The notes under the pieces: model-generated
The model's input: only the letters and a program-made list of their open reading frames with translations
Told to the model about the DNA's origin: nothing
Databases searched by the model: none
NCBI GenBank assembly: GCA_905160935.1
Contig: CAJHZI010000742.1
Coordinates: 88,501-152,500, forward strand
DNA: 64,000 bases
Direction of reading: 5' to 3'
From: Enchytraeus crypticus
Taxonomy: Eukaryota > Annelida > Clitellata > Enchytraeida > Enchytraeidae
Made by a program: the position numbers and the translations under genes
Part shown: piece by piece, positions 39,601-47,045 of the stretch
Layout of the letters: every line of letters starts with the position of its first letter
Numbering within the stretch: position 1 is the first letter of the stretch

Positions 39601-42600
39601 GCGCGCGACGTGTAGTAAAAAAGGACAACATTTAGTACAATATTTAAAGTTAGCACTGGCAAGAACTGAGCTGCACAGAATTTGATCAAATGCGTTGTGG
39701 CCAATAGAACAATGTTTTGTTCACAAAGTTTGTACACAAAGTTTTGTTCACAAAGTTTGTACACTAAGTTTTGTACACAAAGTTTTGTACACAAAGTTTT
39801 GAACACAAAGTTTTGTACACAAAGTTTTGAACACAAAGTTTTGTACACAAAATTTTGTACACAAAGTTTTTGAACAAAAAGTTTGCACTAAGAGGTTTGT
39901 ACTTAGTCTAGCGATTTAATTAGTGACGCCTTTAGTAAATAATGGTTAAGCTTCGAATTCGTAGTAATTAGTTCTACCATCTTCTTTCAATTATCCGATT
40001 AATTATTTTCAGATCTATAGCATATAACTCTATCAAAAAATTATTATTCACAGCCTTACTTATCATGTCGATTTAAGAATTTGTTATTAAATCATCCATC
40101 AGCAATTTTTCAGTCTGCTTCGAACACATTTTTCTCTGCATACATCATCATCATCTCCCCTTTAATCGCAGTTTAATCACGGTCGGGATTAGAAAATTTT
40201 GTAGCAATCTCTGGAGGGTAGGAGCTCACAAATCGAATGCCTTTCTCTTACGTTGATTTAAATCTTATTGTCTCCTTTTACGACACGTGCAGTCCACAGA
40301 TGATCAATTCTTCATCAACCCGGTTACAACGCGGATGAAGTACGGGTCATTTTATTATTTGGATAAAATTATACTCCATACTTCAACCATCACCTAACAT
40401 CCAATGTGTAATATCTTACGCTACCATCCAATGTGTAATATCTTACCCTACCATCCAATGTGTAATATCCTACCCTACCATCCAATGTGTAATATCTTAC
40501 CCTACCATCCAATGTGTAATATCTTACCCTACCATCCAATGTGTAATATCTTACCCTGCTCTGCCATACAGAGCTCATGACGGAACCCGCATGGTGGAAC
40601 GTCTGGCGGAGCAAACTGATGTCCCACCTTTCCTCCGGGCCACCTGGGAGGCACTAGATTAGAGTAGAACATCTGGGCAGACGATAAAACAGAGTCAGTC
40701 TATACGTACAATCAAAACACTCTGCATAAAACGTAACGATCTATCTTTAATTTCATTAATTAATCCGATAGATAACTTCATTAATCAATTCGCTAGATAA
40801 CTTCATTAGTTAATCCGCTAGATAACTTTATTAGGTAATCCGATAGATAACTTCATTAGGTAATCCGCTAGATTACAGGTCTGAGGAAAAATATGACGCG
40901 GCAATGACTCATTTGTAGAGGCAGAAGGTGAATGGAGGGGCGGTGGAATTTTTATTCGTCCCCCTGGTCCCTCTTAGCTAACTTTTGGCTATGATTCGTA
41001 CATGTAAAGTTACATGTATTTTCATACAAATCACCTTCTCTCTCTTCGTCTTGACAAAATGATCCAGGTAACAGTTCCACATCACGGTGGATTTGTCACT
41101 TAGCGGTATGATAGTAGATTAAGTCGGTCGGTATCAATTAAACAAAACTAGAGAACATTCAATAATTTAACCTAGCTGTCCCCTATCTCAGAATCATTTC
41201 AACCATGTTTAACATTACTATGTAACGGTTGATTTTAATTACACAAAATGTCATGTGTGTGATTAAATGAATAAAAACAAAATTCGAGATTAATTTCCAA
41301 CTGCAACACCAAAATGAAATCACCTGGCGTCGACTACTCCACTCGAAGTCTTACCCTTGATCCATTAGCCGAGAATACAAGTTCAGCCACTTTAACAAAG
41401 GTTCCATTGGCAGCCATATCGGTGATCCAGTACGAAGGGTCCCTATCCCCAAATTCATCCAGTGTGACGTCTCCAGATTTTCCTGAATGACAAATCCGTG
41501 CAAAAGGTTTTGCAGTAATCTAATAATTAATTTAAGTTCAATAAAAGTAAACTTATTCAATCACTCAGTGTAGTATTTTAATTACGCTGCATCTAGTCTC
41601 GCAAGTCCATGGAAAACAAAAGTATTATATCTTCTTCGCGAATGAGATTGAATATTATTGACGATTTAATTATTAATTTCATGACTTATTAACAGCTCAA
41701 ATAATTGATTCATTGTTGTGGAACGTTATGTAAAACTAAAAATGTTGGTTAGGAATGCCAATGTCTTCAGTAAAATTCGTCAGCTGTAGCTGTTAAATTA
41801 AACTGTTTGTCAAGAGCAAACTGCGGGTATTTCCTTTTTATTTACAGATACCCCACATTGTGCATTAATTTAACTGTCAAGATTTCTTACTGGCTGTGAG
41901 GAACTCGCTATTTAATTCTATATGAAAATCGGTAAATTAAGAACTTTATCTACATCATTGAACATGTTTATAACTTTATAATCTTTTGTCTTCATTTACA
42001 GTGCGGACTTTTTGCTAAGAATTTGGTGATTGGTGATAAATAGAAGGTTTGAATCATTTATTTATCAAATCACTATTTGTTTGCTTTACATATATTAGAC
42101 GATTCATTCTGCTACTACAGATAGAAAAAGACAGACTGATTGCTTAAACGAATCTTTGCAGTATAGACTTTTCATATTAGTCATATAACATTTACAGAAT
42201 ATTAATCGAGTAACTTATTACGAATTTATTTATACTTCTGCCCATGCTTATGACTTTTTACTGCTAACTTTTTCTTGTTTTTCTTTTCTTCCTGCTTTCT
42301 TTTCTACACTGGCATTCAAGGAGAGAGAGAGAGAGCATTGTTTAATTTCAAACGATCAACAACAGACATACAATCAGCTACAAGTAAATAAAAAATGAAT
42401 TTTACCATTGAAAGTAAATCATACAATAGATGAGTTCTATCTTTCTCTTGCTCTCTCTCTCTCTCTCTCTCTCAGGTCTGTCACTTTACCCGCCAGATGG
42501 AAGATGATGCTGATGATGATTTCACAAGAAGAGAAAATGATGCTGATGATGATTTACTGTTAACTTTGAAATTGACGAGATAATTACTAACCGCTACGTC

Positions 42601-45600
42601 CTTAGATAAATCTACGGATTGATTAGTCCTTGAATAATCTACGGATTAGTTAACTGATACCTTTGAACTGGAGACGATTCATATTTGCCGCCACATCCAC
42701 ACCGCTCCGAGCGTCCATGCCCCTGGCGATGGTCCTGTTGACGGCTGCAGCAAACAGCATGACGGCGTCGTAGAGGAACGGCGAGTACTTGTCCCCATTT
42801 GTGAACCTCTGCCGCATCTCCACGTCACAGGTAGGTCACCAAGCACCCCAAGGACGTTGACGCCGTGGTAAAGTTCGTGAGAAGTTACCCGTGAAGCATG
42901 GGGTGAAGAATGGCAAAAATAGTTTATAGCAGCAAAGAGAATTCCAAGCAGGAATAAGTTGAGATGACAGTTAGTCAAGAGTTTAGAAGGGAAATAAGTT
43001 CATTGTTGTTAATTAGAATGGTAAATGAAAAGAGCATAAATAAATAGACAGTTTGTAAGTAGTCAGCAAGAATTTTTAGATTAAAGAAATAGTAATTAAT
43101 TAGAAGTGGTTGAATTAGAATATTTAAAAAGGAAGTGTTATATAATGTAAATATATGAATATAAAGTATTTAACATTCCAGTGATTATTTTGGTAAGCAC
43201 CGGGAGGTAACATGCAGAGACAAGGTTTAATGGACATGGAAAAGCAGTTGTGCAGATGGAAATAATGAAACGGTGGAAATAAGAATAGTTGATCGATAAG
43301 TATTGATAGATCAAAGTTTATGGAGAAAATTAACGGTTAAAATAGCGCGATATTCATGGTCCAGATAAGAATTAAAGTTGAATCATTCGTATAGTGTCGG
43401 TGTGCAGAAGTCATGTAAACAAAAACCAAAACGTACGAAATAGCATAAAATTTATCAAGTATTTAGCATTTAAGTATTTAAAAGTATTTAGCTAGATTAT
43501 ATTTGCATTCTGCTTGTTATCACAATAACTCTAACATAAGCTACAGCATTTTACTAGCTTTTCTTGATAAAAACTTCAGAAATTTATCGTTTAACAATTA
43601 AAACGATATCAAAATGGTTGCGTGTCTATCAGTCTAAATTAGAAAAAATTACAAGCAATACTACTACGGAGATAAAAAGCTAAAGTCAAAAACTAAATCA
43701 GAATTTAACATCACTTTCCAGTCTCAAAAGCAAATCAATGATGGGATGAGAACTGAATTTAAACCATGCACTTATTGATCTGCTATCGGTATCCAATCGA
43801 TCATGCCATTGCGTCAGTCCTTAAAAGGTGTGGCAGCATAATCGATGTATATTTTCAATTAACAAATATAAAATTTTCGGACCTGTTAATTATAAATAAG
43901 CGAATTACAACTATTACGTTTATTTACTTAAAAATTAATTATGAGCCGAAATTCTATTGACTCGGAAAATAATTTTGCCAACAGAAAATTCTATATAAAC
44001 GCCAATGATAGTAATTTCAGAAACCTTAATCTTCCGTCAGCCTAAGGATTAAGATGTTACCAGAGATTGGTAATAATGTTATAAGATATTTAGAATTATG
44101 AACTAGTAACTGATAATATAATGATATGACTAGATAACTAATAACACAGTGATAACACTATATAACTGATAACTGATAACACAGTGACGAGAATAGATAA
44201 CTGATAACACAATGATGAGACTAGATAGCTGATAAATCAGTGATAAAACTAAATAACTGATAACACAGTGATAAGGCTAGATAGGAAGATAATGTATACG
44301 TTTACAGTGGTGGTCAGCTCAGTCCATGGAGGTTGTCTCATCCTTCGAGCCACTTCCGCTCTGAATCCATCCACTTCCGAGTTCTCCATGGAGGCCAGCG
44401 TTATCTGGGGAGTTCAAGAACAGAAGCAAGAAGATAAGTTGCGTTAGATACCAGCACGAAATTTTAAGTGCTGTTCCTGAGGTCCTGGGATCAATTGCCC
44501 GTCGAGCTGACTCTCTCTCAGTCTCTACTCTCTCTGTCTCTCTCTCTCTCGTAACTCTCTCACTATCTACTATCTCTCTCCCTCGCTCTATTTATACTCT
44601 CTTTCTCTCTTTCTCTACCCTTTCTTTCTCTCTCTCTCTTTCTCTCTCTTTCTTTCTCTTTCTCTTCTTTCTTTCTTTCTCCCTCTCTCTCTCTCTCTTT
44701 CTCTGTCTCTACTGTCTCTCTTTAATTCTCTCTCCTATCTCTCTCCTCTCTTCCTCTATCCGTAGCCTCCCCTCTTCAATGCATTGCTGCATTGCTAACA
44801 GGAAACATCAGAATAACCTCTTCTAATATCCAGCTATCAACCTTTCTTAACCAAGAGCTTATTCACCTTCATTCAGGTTAACAATTAATTCAATGGAGGT
44901 TTTCAAATGTCTATCATAGTATCTACTCTAGTCAGTTACAAGGCTGCATAAAGAGACTTAGACTTTAATTTCTTTATTCCTTCATTTCCTCAATGAACAG
45001 TTTTATGCCTCGGACAGCATCCTTTGATGACTACTGGAATATAAAACTTCCATTTTACCACAATACTCATTCGTTCTTTCGTTCTTAAATGCATTCACTT
45101 TTTTACATTCAGTTATTCCTTAATTAATTCATCCACTCATCATTCATTCATTCAGATTTTCATTCATTGACTCATTGATTGATTGATTCATTCATTCATT
45201 AACTCATTCATTCATTCATTTATTCATTAATTCTTCATTCATCCATCAATCCATTCAGTTACTACTTACATGGAAGACTGCTTCGAATGCAATCCTAGCC
45301 GCAGCGTCACGCCCATCATTTCCCACCCAGATCTGGTTTGTGAAGAGGATGTCCTCCGGCAAGGCGTCCAGAGTGTAGAAGACGTATTCACCGTCACACA
45401 TGCCCAGGTCATGGGCAGCCAGAATGAACCTGCGCCTCTCCCACTTAGGGGCTATCACCAACACGACTGGCACACGAAATATCATCAACTGTAATGATCT
45501 CTCTCTATCTGTCTTTGTCTTTCTCTCTCTCTCTCTCTCTCTATCTGTCTTTGTCTTTCTCTCTCTCTCTCTCTTTCACTCCTTCTCTCTCCCTTCTTCT

Positions 45601-46994
45601 ACATCTCTCTCTCTCTCTCGCTACTTCGTTATTATCTTATTGAGGTGGTTTAGCTATTAAGTCAAAAATCCAATGGACTTCATCAATCGTCAGATTAATC
45701 TCTCACATTAATATTGATACTATTTTTTTTTAAATTGTACATCTTAATTATGGTATTATATATCTCAGAGAATTTCAATGCTTTTGTAACTGATTATGTT
45801 GAATTGAGAATTCAAACGGCTTTAATATTAACAAACAAAAATTAATATTAATTAGCGTAAATAAAACAAATGTCTCTAAGCACGTCAATGATGAGAATAT
45901 TTGTAATAAATACGAAAATAGAATTTACTTCTTCCTTCTTCTTTAGTTTTGATGAGAACTCGTTTAATGTAATCATCCTGTGGATCTTTTTCGAACTCAG
46001 AGTAGTAAGTGATCGATACATTGGCCTGGGTAAACACCTGATTAATCAATCAATAAGTGATCGATACCTATGTATAGGTAAACACCTGATTAATAAATCT
46101 AGAAGTGATCGATATACTGGCAAGGATAAACTCCTTATTAATCAATCAATAAGTGATCGATACATTGGCAAGGATAAACATGTGATTAATCAATCAATAA
46201 GTGATCGATACATTAGCCTGGGTAAACACCTGATTAATCAATCAATAAGTGATCAATAGATTGGCCTAGGAAAATACCTTATTAATCAATCAATAAGTGA
46301 TCGATATATTGGCCTGGGTAAACACCTGATTAATCAATCAATAAGTGAACGATACATTGACCTGGGTAAGCACCTAATTAATCAATCAATAAAGTGATCG
46401 ATACATTGGTCTAAGTAAACACCTGGTCAATAAATCAATAAGTGGCCGATACATTGGCCTGGGTAAAATATATTAATCAATCAGTGATGTAGGCCTACTG
46501 TAGATATGTCAACGGTAAACCTTTGACAAAATAAACTGTATGGCTAAGGTTAAGCATTTTCTTAACACCTATGAAACTGTCAGAGACAGTTCGCCTGGAA
46601 TTCGAACGTATAGCCCTCTGCTCATCAAGCAAGTGCGGTACCAATTCGGCCATCTAACCATTACATAAACTAACAAATGATATATAAATAAACTAATAAT
46701 ACATGTACTTGGTAAACAGGATTGTTTGATCAGGTAATGACGACCCTGTCCAGTAAATATAAGTCGAAGCTGAGGAAGGCATAGGGGACCCACCTCATTG
46801 TAAGCAGCATCCCCCAAGAATAATGGCATATCAAAAAGGAATGTTATTGATGATTTAAAAATCCACTCGTATGTGGAGATGACGAGTAAAGCGGAAGAGA
46901 GAGATGAGTGAAGGTGTTATATACCATGGACCTGCCAGTGGGGAGTGCACTAAGAGATATATATATATATAATTGTTGTTATTATTATTATTGT

Positions 46995-47045
<51 letters not shown>

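Noticed and set aside
45255-45488. Cyclase exon 5 starting at 45488 (acceptor TTACAG|TTG)
   Set aside because: In phase with exon 3, but it drops about 33 conserved residues; the acceptor at 45467 joins exon 4 in phase and restores the family sequence.
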